Source: Brachyhypopomus gauderio (taxonomy: Eukaryota; Chordata; Actinopteri; Gymnotiformes; Hypopomidae). From it: a stretch of DNA of 64,000 nucleotides. Below the pieces are notes generated by a model, which ran no database searches, was not told the DNA's origin, and saw only the letters and a program-made list of their open reading frames with translations. The position numbers and the translations under genes are program-made. Within the stretch, counting starts at the first letter, position 1, and every line of letters starts with the position of its first letter. Of this stretch, positions 24,224 to 35,960 are shown piece by piece. The DNA lies in contig NC_135222.1 of NCBI RefSeq assembly GCF_052324685.1, positions 5,422,920 to 5,486,919 of the forward strand, written 5' to 3'.

Positions 24224-27200
24224 CTAGCCCAGGATTTTGTGGTAGGGGTGGAGCTTGAGGGAGGAGGTGAATGCGCGGATGTCTGTGATGGCTGTGGCCC
24301 CTGCAAGGATCGTAGAGGCCGGCAGGAAGGTGAGTTTGGACACTTCTCCGTAGGAGGACGACTTTGCGTCCCCCGTGTTCCCTGCCGGGTCCACGCAGGC
24401 CTTGATATCTACTTGTGGGCCATCCTCCTCTTCGCCAAAGCCCACCACCTGGACAGAGTCAGAGACGGCCATGCAATTACATGTTCAGAGATGACGGTAT
24501 TGTACATTAGCAGCAGTGTTTAGAATATATACAGCATACAGTAGAGTATATGGGCACCAGTGTTCAAAGGAAATAATACTGGACACTTGCACTGGTGTTT
24601 AGAGGTGACAGTACAGTAAGTTAGTATTGGTGTTTACATTTCACAGTACAGCGCCTGCACATGATGACCCCTAAAGGGAGCAGTCAAAAGAAGAAGCACA
24701 GTGAGTTCACACGCATGTGCTGCAAATACTGCAAATACTGCCCCTACATGTATGCTGAGTTTCCTGTTCTGTGCGCCTCTGTGCTCCATGAACCAAGACA
24801 CCAGCTCTGGTTTGGTCATCTCCTTCAGAGCTTCGATCTGTCAACACAAACAACAAACGTTTTCGAGATCTCTTCCGATGGCTCTCCCACGGGATATCAC
24901 TCAAGAACACAGATAACAGCCGTACCCGTACCCGTTACCCGTTACCCGTACCCATCTGTTGGAATTACTGCACGAACTAGGTTACTGAACTTGGCACGGT
25001 GCAGACGTTATGACTGCCCTCACCTCTTTATTGAGGCGATCGAACACGTACTGCTCGGTGACCACCTCGAACCAGTTCCTGTCGACCTCCTCGCCGAGGT
25101 GCGTGTCCTCACACTCCTTCAGCTTGATCAGGGCCGTGACCTGAGTCTGGAAGGCCTCGGCCGACAGGCCACGCAGCTTCTCGCCGAAGTTCACCAAGAA
25201 CTCTTCAATCTTAGTCTCCACAAAGTCAGTGCTGTGAGGGAGAAAGAGACACCGGATACGAATGATACAAACTGAGGATGTCAAGGCCAAACACGATACT
25301 AGGTGTAAATTAGGAGGCACCTTCATAGTTGTGTTTTACTTCTATGATGTAATCTGAATATAGTACTAATAGCTTCCTAATAAAAACTGCTCTACTTAGA
25401 ACAGTTAAGCATGTGATTTGGCCTGTTCATGCACAGAGCTGCTACACAGTGATACACTGCAAAGTATTAAAAGCACAGAGGAGAACGACACTGAAGCCCC
25501 TTCTATAAAGGGTACCTAAGAACTTACCTGAACTTGGTTGCCTGAGTCTCAACCGTAATGGAGAAGCCAAGGACGCCGGAGGTGTTTCTGCAGGTGGGGT
25601 ACACATGATACCTGTGGGATTGGAGAGTAAGAACACACACACCCTCTTTCATCACGGGCAGTCACTCAAGGACGCTCAAACTGGTGGCGAAATTGGCAGT
25701 TGACAAATGGACAAAATCTCAGCTGACCCTAAAGTTTCTTTAGTTCTGAGGAAGTCGAAGCAGGGCTCTTCCATGTGCATCTGACCAGGAGAAGACAAGG
25801 ACACCACGCACACATTAGCAGCACAGTCTTGGGTGCCCATTGCGTCATACAAATGAACTGTGGTTATAAGCTCTTACCACCAGCAGCTCCATCAGGGTGT
25901 GTTCTCTGAGGTTCTTGAGTCCTGACTGGAGAAAGAGATACAAACATCACCACCTACCTGTGCCCAGGACAGCATGTCTTGATGAACATCACGGGCCACC
26001 AGCAGTAAACACCTGATCAGCAATTACCTGATAATAAACTGTGACCTCTGAATTGGCGTCGCCCTTGTTGAGAGACTGCACCTTGCACAGGTGATGCTTC
26101 TGAGGAAGCTCCACCACCCGGAACAGGACAGGAGGCTCAGTAGAGAGCGGCTGGAACCGGAGTCTCCTGCGTGACGCAGTGAAGATCAAACCACGGGACC
26201 GGAACATCAAAAACGCACGGCAAACCTTGCAACCTTTCAGCAGGAGACTGCACCTCCACACTGTTAAGCAGCGGTGTTAGCGTATGGCTTTGCTCAGTGG
26301 AACTCAAGGTTGTCCGCATGTACCCTGCTCTAACACAACTGAGGCTTTGAACGGCTCATGAAGGGCTCGTGGGTGACTCGCAGAGAGCTCAGCAGTGGGT
26401 CAAAGTATCAGACGAGGTGTTTTCAAGCAGTGTAGACCCCAAAGCATGGAGTGCATGGGGTTCCTTGAATCAGGACTGAGAAACATTGGCTTTGAAACAA
26501 GACTTACTCAATGAAATACTGCAGGAACTCCTTGGATTCCTAAGGGCACAGAAGCATCACTGCAATCAGAAATGTTCTTATCATAATTACTTGGCACACT
26601 TGTGTGCAAAATCATAAGGAGAATAACCTTGCATCAGCTGCTCCTACACAGAGATACTGATCCAACATTAGAGGACACTCACGGCGCTAGTGAAGTTCCC
26701 CTGCACTAGTCCTTCCACAAACATGTCGGCCTTGAATTTGGCAACAAACAGCATGAGATGGTCCATGGTGAGGTTCTTTACGATGGCCTGGTACTTCTGG
26801 ATGACAGACCAGCGCGAATGCTCCAGAATCTGCAGACGTACGTCTCTGTGAGAGAAGAGAGGCCGGTCGATCAGCTGTGAACGCTAATGGTATTTTGAAC
26901 AGAGATGCTTGTGATTTTAGATCATCGTGACCAGAAGTGATCAGCACTGCTCCTGGAGATCTCCCGCTTCAAAATCTGTGCCTCGTCCCAAATCTCATAG
27001 ACCTGCTTAAGCCAATCAGGTGTATCTCGGAGTTAGACGCAGGCACATTGTGATGTGGCACAAAGCTGCAGTGGATGTCTGGAGCAGGACTGAGCACCAA
27101 TGGTCTGGTGGGTCTCTAAAGCAGACGGACTTTCCCAGCCTCTCCGGCTTGATGAGGATGTTGAAGTAGGTCTTCTTCAGCTGCTCGGCGAACATGCCGA

Positions 27201-30200
27201 ACACGTCAGGAGTGGTGGTGAAGTCTGACAGGTAGTCCACGATTAGCTCCAGCAACAACTGGAGGGATGCAAAGCAAAAAAACAAATCAAAGAAAATAAG
27301 CGAAAAATAAGAGTAAATTGTTAAACATAAGGGGCTAAACTAAAAGAAACAGGTTTGAAATCTTTTGAGTCACAAACAGGTAGTAAAAGGGAATCCTGAA
27401 TCAGAGTGATTAAATCTAACGATTGGTTCACTTATTTAAAGCCATTTAGAAATACAGTATTCAACATTTACCAACAGGTGAACCAGGTTGTTGTTCACCA
27501 TGTGAATATAGCAACATGACTGCACTGCCCTGATGCTCTTTTACACCTACGGGTAATTTGTGGTTGAAGCCCTTGAGGCGGACGACCAGGCCGTGGTCTC
27601 CAGGTACCAGCTTGTACTCCAGCTGAGCCACGTCTGCATCGTAGGCCGGCTCTGCCAGGTTATGGGCCAGGATGTTCACGAAGAGGTCAAAGAGCACCAG
27701 GCTTCAGGGGCGACAGGAGAGAAGAGGGGCAGGCAGTGAGACGGGAACATCTAGGTCTGCAGACTGGATGATGTGGGGGGGGGGTACAGGAGGGGAATCA
27801 TCACTCACTTCTCAGGAGACTCCTGGATCAGGGGTGTAAGCAGGTTGAAGCGCATGTATGCTGGAGGGAGGAAGAGGTGGAGGAAATTAATAATGTGGGC
27901 GGAGTTTCCCCACGTACTGCAAAGACCACAGCAAAACGGTAGAGCAACACGCTCATTTAAGAGAACGTGAACTCTGTGATACTTTGGGGGAACAGGGTTC
28001 TGTTTGTTTCTCTCGTCTCAGTCATCTTCTTTCTCTAGACACACGCGCACTCGCTCACACACACGCTCGCTCACACACACGCTCGCTCACACACACGCAC
28101 GCACGCACACACGCACGCACGCACACACGCACGCACGCACACACGCACGCACGCACACACACACGCACGCACACACACACACATACACACACCCCTACCT
28201 TTTGGGATTTTGAACTTGTTGTCCTTTTTGAACCACAGACGCCCTCTGCTGTTGTCGATGATTTTGACAGGAAACTCAGTATTAGGGCAGTCTGATGTTT
28301 TGAGGGTGAAATCTGTGGCTACAGTAAGACAAGGATAGAGAAAATATGAGCAACGCGTGTACGCACACATACCCACCCCCAAAAAGAGAGTAGTAGGCAG
28401 ACCTATGAACTTGTTCTCTGCAGGCAGGTGAAGGTCTGGATTTAGGGAGAAGTCTCCAGCCCACAGTGTGCTCCATTCCTGGGCCACATCTGTAATACCG
28501 CCAAAAAAGAGAAAGAAAGAAAGAAAAAGAGATAGAGAGAGAGAGAGAGAGAGAGAGGTGGTGGTGGTCTGACACTTAAAAAGCACAGTATGCTACAAAT
28601 TCACATGTACTTCAATAAAACATATTACAAAGAAGAAGTCCATAGGGTGCCAGCCCAAGACCATTCACAAATCATATCTGAACTTCAAAACACACACAGC
28701 TGGGGGTTTGGGAAAGAACATTTCTGATCCGAGACATATTTTACATGCGAGTTTACCAAGGGACCTTCTGGCAAAAATTAATTATGTCAAAGTTAAATCA
28801 GCTTTTTGGTGGAACTATTGCTGAGCTATTCACACAGACCAAAGGAAATACTGCTGTCTGTCAGGGAAGGCGTGGATGAAGATCACGTCATATCGTTCTG
28901 CTCCAAAGCACACAGGCTTCTTACCTTCCACACTGTACTGGGTGCCAAACCACTTCTCCTTTAAGGAGCAGAGACCTTCGTGCTGCGGGGACAGCAGCAA
29001 CAGGTTGGCCGTGTGGGGAGTCAGCAGAGCCAACGCCCGGGAGATCACCTACAAGCACACACAGGTAATGCTGCTACCGCCTAATGAATAAGGCGAGGTG
29101 AAGCGCTAACGTCCATGAGGGGTTCATTTCCTCCGATCTTTACGGTGATCTTACAAACAAAACCAAAGCTGCCTTGAAATCACTCCTTTCAGACCCTACT
29201 GTTATTATTATTTCAGACTTGACCACTTATGATACTAATGTATCATAACACTTTGAAGCAAAGTGATCTAAGTATCACATTGCGGGTGGCAGCGTACCTC
29301 TGAATTATATTAACTCATAGGTATCACATTTTGTCTGGTAGCGCATGCTGGGTTATATTAACACATAAGTATCACATCGTGGCTGGTAGCGCGTCCTGGG
29401 TTATATTAACACATAAGTATCACATTTTGTCTGGTAGCGTGTCCTGGGTTATATTAACACATAAGTATCACATCGTGGCTGGTAGCGCGTCCTGGGTTAT
29501 ATTAACACATAAGTATCACATTGTGGCTGGTAGCGCGTCCTGGGTTATATTAACACATAAGTATCACATTTTGTCTGGTAGCGCGTCCTGGGTTATATTA
29601 ACACATAAGTATCACATCGTGGCTCGTAGCACGTCCTGGGTTATATTAACACATAAGTATCACATCGTGGCTAGTAGCACGTCCTGGGTTATATTAACAC
29701 ATAAGTATCACATCGTGGCTGGTAGCATACCTCGGGTTTATATTCGAACATCAGCTGATCTCCACACAGGAAGTCCTCTTTTGGAAAAAGCTGCATATTC
29801 TCACAAATGTTCTCTACGAACTCAATTGGATCAGTCTTAAAAAAAGCCCACAGTAATAAGACAAAGGTCAACACAAAAAGGGCAATAAACTCCACTGTTC
29901 TCATTGCACTTCATGTCAGAATGAGGTGAAATTACTTGTTCTTGATAATGGAACTCGTTAGCTTCGATCTTCTGGATCTCTTCATAAATCCTGGGACGCA
30001 CAAAGTGGAATGAATGTAGCCCACATTATCAGATCAGTCTGGTGTCTGTGTGTTCGTCAACTGTTACTGTTAAAACACTGAGGCCCACCTCTGCTGAGGG
30101 CCAAACTTCTGAAGCATCTTCAGGTACTGGAACACCAAATGGACCACCTACATGATAAGATAAACAACAACAACAAAATGACTAATTCTCTTGGTTATGT

Positions 30201-33200
30201 CAAGCTGTTTAAAAGGAAACAATCAACTGTAAGATGCCAAAGTCAAACATATATTCAGCCTCTATCCTATATTTAAAGCCTGTGCTTGCGCTCAACTACA
30301 CAACCACTCGCAAACAAACCTAATTGCCCTATTCATATCACCACTGGGCAAAGAGTTCACCTCTATGTGATCATTATCAAATAAACTTGCTAATGAACTT
30401 AAAGCACCTGATTACATCTCTATGTATATTGTCCCTGGGACAAACTAACCTTACACGCTGAGAAAATATGCTCAACAACCCCCACCACCATTATTTACAA
30501 CCTGGATCTTCACGTACCCACCGTCCAATGCATCTGAAGATGCTCCTAGCAAACATTTAACATAACTCACATTCATTACCAACTCTCGGCAGGCGAGAGG
30601 CCTAAATCATCCCAACAAAGCCACTGTCCCCGTTTTTCCTTTCTCTCCCTGTTCACAAACAAAACCACTAATTATTCACCTTCTCTCTGGTGATGTGGCC
30701 TGATTAAATCCTGCTCTTCTGCTTGGAACCTGTACCAACACATCTGTACATGCTCCAATGAGCTCTTAGCTAACTGCAACGCACAGACCCACAGACTCCA
30801 CTTTCTCCCTGCTACTGTGACTGCCGCGGTCACTTCCACCACTGCGTCCGCAGACCCTAATAAGATGAGCTCGCAACCTACGTCAGCCCATTTACCACAC
30901 TTCAATTCCTCAGCTAAACTCGTCAGCGGTAGTTCGCAAGTTCTCTGCACAGAGAATCAGTGTGAGGATCTTCTAACCTGGTAGAAGTTCTGGTAGCCCT
31001 CGTCTGTCAGAGTGATGGAGATGGAAAAGATTGAGTAAGTGGCGTTCTGGTCAAATCCTGTCTCACTGTTCCCTCCAAACAAGGCCAAAGCCCAACACCT
31101 GCACACAAGGCACAGGAACAGAACATCCTATCAAGACAAATCTAGTTAACATACTGGAGAGAAAAGTGCAATGCTGTAACAAAACTCACTTCTTCCGAAG
31201 CATAGAGAGTATACTGCCCGTTCCCTCGTGACCAATCAGCCAAGAAATGTAGTGCAAAGGCTTCACTCTGCATCACACACACAGGCAACAGCCACACACA
31301 CATTTTTAAAACAGCTATTCATTTTTTTTACATTAATACTGGGTCCTATCCTGTGTAAGATTCAGAATAAAATTACAAGACAGTACCCAATAAAACCAGT
31401 ACAAGGAAGGAAAATAAACAAGACATTAGTAAAGAAATAGGCATATATGAATGAAGATATAAACTCTATAATGTCTCTTCAGGAACAATTCATTATGCGT
31501 CCGGGGCAAGCTACAAAACACGGTCACCTTGACAGGAGCAAGGTCAGACGTTTCAGGACGAACGCAAATGGATAAGTGAACCAAGGTGACATCACTTCCT
31601 GCCACTAACCTGTAATACTTGCCCTGAGGAGGCAAAGCCCAGCTAATGGTCAAAGCGTGGATCTTTCTCACCGGAACCACTGGAAAAGGACCAACAACAT
31701 CAGTTCTCTGATACATACTACTGCGCTCAGATGGGTGGTGTTTCATGGGATGGTTCAATCAAACAAGTTGACTATTATTGTGAATTACCTTAACACCTTT
31801 TTGTTTTAAATATTACTTTCATCACAAAATGAATTAAAAAACCATGACAGAATCTGGGACTTTGGAAAAAGTAGTTGTCAATAAGACATGAAGATGTGAA
31901 GAAAGATGCAAGGGTTGTGCTGCCCCCACCAAACATAGCTGAAACAGCTCTGAATGTATGCCACACCCACTCACATACCGCCTTACGATATGCTGGGTTT
32001 GTGCAAGGGAGGCCAGCGGTACCTCTGTAAAGCTTGCAGAAATGTGGTGTGTCAAAGGGCTCCTGAAGGCTGGAAAAATCAGGACGTGGCTGAACACTGG
32101 AGAAGATCAAAGACAGCGGCACACAACGTCAGCTGGACATCAAGCCAGTTGGCAAATGAGGCAGAGTTGAACTGAGACCCAGACTCACTTGTTGGGGACT
32201 TTAATGAAGATCTTCCTCACCCATTCCTCTAACGTGTCTAGCGTCTCTGCACAGGGAATGGAAACATTGGAACATTCTGACATCATATTATTCCATTAGT
32301 TTAAGACCTCGGGGACCAATGAAAAAGCAATTTTCACTTGTCCCTCATGTAAAGTCCAGCACATAGTTGCAGGTTCTTGCATTCTCTCTCTCCCTCTCTC
32401 AAAAACATCAACAAACACTCAAAATATGACCATCGACGCAGTGAATCTCCCAGTGCATATAAGGGAAATGAACAGGTGGAGGAGGTGATGGGGCAGCAGG
32501 CGGGGGAAGGCGGATACCTCTGGACTGAACGGTGAGGGTCATGTAATGGGCCGAGTAGTGTCTCCTCCAGAACTCGCGCAGGCGCTCGTACGTGTTTATG
32601 CCTTTCTCCCTCGGCTCGTGCTTCAGAGTCTGGGCGTTACCTAGCACAGACGAGACGGCTGCCTTTACTCTGTGCATTCAATAAATTGCTTAAGGTTGAG
32701 GGAACGGTGTGGACTTAAACGCAGAGAAATTCTTAATCCCATAAGTATTCCATTAGTCGAGAGCTGTGCTCCAGAACACATTTTTATTTCTGTCTATAAA
32801 TCCCAAGTAAACAGATACAGAACATTAGGGACACAGTTCTAAATGTGATGTAAATTTATGAACATTATCTGACCCCAGCAAAATTTGCTCATCGGGTGAT
32901 TGGGCTTTGCTAGGCTTCCAAACAGCATTTCTTTTCGATGAGAGTCTGATGGCTTGGCCAGCTGGTATTCTGCACAACAGTGGAAACATTCATGGAAATA
33001 TACATATGCATAGCATTGATCATCGAAACTATAGTAACGGCAGATACATTATGACATCGTTAGCATGTGGTACTAACCACTGTCAACTGCTTCCACCTCT
33101 CGTTCAATGGCGTCCTCTATCATTAGGGGACAGATGAAGAACTGTGCCCACCTGTGGGCACATTAAAGAAATCTATAACAAATACTGTAGTCTTGGTTCA

Positions 33201-33602
33201 GACCCTATTTGGGAATGACCAAAAAGATGCTTAAGGACTAACTAAGGAGTTTTACTGAAAGCACACAATAAGGATCCACTGGATAAGGATCTGTAAGTTA
33301 CAACAACTGTTATGAATTGCAGGAATTTGGAAATACATTTAAATTGATCATATAAAGTAATGATCTATAGGGAGTGTACTCAGTCCTAAAAAAATACATC
33401 CCCTAAGCAAGTTCGCTTGTCTGTACACCTCACCTGTCAAGAGCCTCTCTGAAGTACTTCCTCTGAACATCAAACTGGAAGATGGTCCTCTCACAGTCTG
33501 TGGAGGCATTGTCACTCCCACCGTGCTTCTTCAGAAAAGCATCAAAGCCATTCTCAGCTGGGTACTTCTCACTGCCCATGAACACCACTGAGAGAGAGAC
33601 AA

Positions 33603-33637
<35 letters not shown>

Positions 33638-35138
33638 GATGTCACCTCATCAACTCTGCCAGGCCTAGGGAGACCCGGATGCACCAAGACAGATGGTTTT
33701 CTAAATCAAGTCAAACCATGAGAGAGAAGGCCTGCTTTGAGGCAACAGCATCCCCCAAGACACTGCTGTCACATCTTTACACCAAGACTTCACCTAGGTG
33801 AGACAGGCATAACACAGTGACTGCCTTATCGTTCTCGTGTGATGGGAGGGTGAGTGGTGGGTGAGTGGCTGGTGATGGTGAAATCCCTGGTGCCTGAGGG
33901 AAGATGTCACTCACTCCAAGCTGGCTGCTATGAATTCTTGCTCAGTCAACAAGAAAATTGTGCGCCGTACTCAATTTCGAAGGGGAAAGATAAGAGGAGT
34001 GCCAGCCAAGCACACCGCAAACGCTCTTGAAAACGTCTCCTGCTGTTTATGGTGTAAGGATTCAGGCAAATAAACCCAATGTTAGTTACTGCGCAGACGT
34101 GCCGAGACCCCTCTCACATGTGGGTTTCATTAACGGGGCTCAGTCAATCAGTGAAAATGTCTCTTCTAGGATCTGCAGTGTGTGTGTGTGTGTGTGTGTG
34201 TAGGATATGCTTACACATGACATATACTGTGATAAAGAAACAGCCAACTCACTGTGCTCAAGGAAGTGAGCCAGACCCGGTAGATCTTCTGGATCACTAA
34301 AGCTTCCCACACAGATACACAGAGCAGCTGCTGACTGGGACAGAGATGGCACATGAGGTTAACAACGCTCATCCTCACCAACTCATCATCAATATTCAGA
34401 ATCAATAAAATCAATATTGGATTAAGCAAAGCAAAAGATCTTGCTGATCTTGTTCTACAGCTTTTAATCTGAGCTGTAGTTCAAAGCACATGACTCTAAT
34501 ATCCTTTAAGACAATGATGAGATGGACCTATCAAGGATCATCACCTGTTTCTCCGACCTCCCCTTCTTCTTCCTCCCGTCAGCGCTGCCGTCCTTACTGT
34601 CTCCATCTTGCTCACTGTTGTTTGCATCCTCATCATTATCCAGGTCCTCTTGCTCAGAGCTTTGACCTTCAGAACTCTCATCCTCTTCTTCATCATCCTC
34701 CTCGTCGTCCTCCTCCTCATCATCATCATCATCATCACTGTCACCATCTGCATGTCCATGCTCAGAGTGTGTCTGGCTGAGATCTGATATTAGCAGTGCT
34801 CTAAGTCCATTTGTAAGTTCAATGTACCTGAAAGAACGTTACAGATTTGGTTAAGTAAGTGAAGATGACAGCGCCTCACAGAGAAGAGTTTAGAATGGCT
34901 TTGTGAAAATCCGGTTCAGGTAAATCAATGGTTGATCAGAACCGTTTTACCTGTATTTCTTTGGGTCACTAGGGGACTTGATTATTTCCAAGTCTCCCTG
35001 GTCCGTCTCTGATCTTTCAGCTCCGTCTCCAGAAGCCAACGAAGTTCTCACATCGGTTCCAGGCGGTGGTTCACCACTATCAGGTCCAGATGATTGTAAA
35101 GTCCCACAAGAAGTTTTAGATTTGTTTTTCTGAGGCAT
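24224..35138 (-). CDS. nrdc: nrdc, nardilysin (N-arginine dibasic convertase), complete, 30 coding exons
   Basis: M16 zinc metallopeptidase that cleaves before Arg in dibasic sites and acts in ectodomain shedding. Exons from 5': 34951-35138, 34545-34827, 34253-34334, 33434-33587, 33078-33151, 32874-32969, 32518-32640, 32189-32246, 32022-32089, 31610-31679, 31190-31267, 30978-31098, 30089-30147, 29936-29990, 29731-29835, 28925-29048, 28403-28489, 28199-28318, 27809-27860, 27551-27701, 27131-27258, 26683-26845, 26508-26539, 26028-26166, 25878-25925, 25728-25780, 25528-25611, 25024-25231, 24748-24837, 24224-24448. Sum 3318 nt, 1105 residues. Exon 2 carries the Asp/Glu-rich insert typical of nardilysin and absent from insulin-degrading enzyme. 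Exon 3 ends in the inverted zinc motif HFLEH; the third ligand region EAVDSEYQL spans exons 5-6. The end, ITDIRAF...HPYHKILG, matches the family. The optional insert of a long mammalian isoform between acidic tract and catalytic domain is absent. The start MPQKNKSK corresponds to an internal Met of the longer human N-terminus. Confidence 0.96.
28038..28192. repeat. Compound CA/CG repeat (ACACGCACGC type)
   Basis: About 155 bp of alternating purine-pyrimidine sequence, with CACACG, CTCGCTCA and CACGCACG blocks. It ends within about 7 bp of the donor of nrdc exon 28199-28318. Alternating CA/CG tracts of this kind can adopt Z-DNA. Confidence 0.92.
28506..28557. repeat. (GA)n/(GAAA)n purine tract
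   Basis: Polypurine run in an nrdc intron. Confidence 0.9.
29275..29730 (-). repeat. 48-bp minisatellite, about 9 copies, abutting an nrdc splice donor
   Basis: 48-bp units (plus strand ATCACAT...GGCTGGTAGCGCGTCC...GGGTTATATTAACACATAAGT) run from about 29275 to the donor at 29730/29729. The last unit overlaps the 3' end of exon 29731-29835 (minus-strand AAACCCGAG then GTATGCTACCAGCC). Inner copies read CCAGGACGCGCTACC at the same place, so the GT is lost. The leftmost copy reads CAGAG then GTACGCTGCC and keeps a GT. Confidence 0.95.
30148..30977. other. nrdc intron with C-rich, CpG-poor unassigned sequence
   Basis: The plus strand from about 30240 to 30900 is strikingly C-rich and G-poor, and shows no splice-compatible exon. 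It may be an old inserted element, but no ends or coding piece were recognised. Confidence 0.4.
33604..33636. repeat. (CA)n microsatellite
   Basis: About 16 CA units next to the acceptor of nrdc exon 33434-33587; on the minus strand it reads as (TG)n before the AG. Confidence 0.95.
34177..34201. repeat. (TG)n microsatellite
   Basis: Short dinucleotide tract in an nrdc intron. Confidence 0.93.
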
Positions 35139-35157
35139 TTCTGAAGCTTGGCAGATG

Positions 35158-35960
35158 TCAACGCTGTAGAAACACGACAGAACACGGACTAATCATAACA
35201 GGAATTCCCAAGACAATCTAAACATTTGAAATGCCAAGCCATTTCTATTTTTCAGTCATTTAAATTAACTGATTTGGACTTTTAAAAATCTACCTCGTGC
35301 AACGATGTGCACACTAGCTAGTTTATCTTTAATGACAACACATATTCGTTAATAATCTCAGTAAATTAATGAATAATCAATTTATCCAAGGCTATATCCG
35401 AATAAATAATAATTAATATTTATTAATTATTAAAATAATTACTGTAAATAATTACTGAGAAACAGCATATCCGTGTCAGTTTACGAAAGGCAGAAGGATG
35501 ATAAAGCACTTTCCTTCTCCACAAACATTCATCCGATTGTCACTGACAGAAGTTAGCTAGCTGTTTTAGCTAATCCAGCTAGCTAGCTAGTTAACCTAAA
35601 TGAAGTGTCACACAATATTATTGACCTCTCGAATCAAAGCTAGGTACTAAGCCATGCTCCGAGGCCAGGTCTAAGCAGTTTTAGCAAATTTAGCTACGTT
35701 TGTTGTTGCCAAATATCTAATTTCCCGGGTATAACACTAAAATGTTAACCAGCTTGCTAATCACATACCTCTTTTTCTCGTGTAATGCTCATAGATACGA
35801 AGCCTAACCCTATAACGTTCGTGTTTCGGATATCTAGTATGGGACGATGTGATTGGCGCAAAGATGTTGACACCAAAGCAACGGTCCACGCCATTGGTCC
35901 AGCGTACAACGGCTTTACCTTCCTCTTTAAAGCTGTACTTCGAGAACCTTCACGTTAAGT
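35158..35960 (-). promoter_or_regulatory. nrdc 5' region: non-coding first exon, short uORF and CCAAT boxes
   Basis: A donor at 35768-35767 (AGAG then GTATGTG) and an acceptor before 35163 define a 5'UTR intron. The upstream exon has an ATG at 35792 whose 9-codon frame runs through the junction and stops at 35158, before the main ATG at 35138. Two inverted CCAAT motifs (35852-35856, 35893-35897) precede the exon. Confidence 0.5.

Noticed and set aside
29331-29840. 169-codon plus-strand frame with a 16-residue repeat
   Set aside because: It is the 48-bp minisatellite read on the strand opposite to nrdc.
24224-35138. Insulin-degrading enzyme instead of nardilysin
   Set aside because: The acidic insert before HFLEH and the conserved ends are specific to nardilysin, and rab3b is its usual neighbour.
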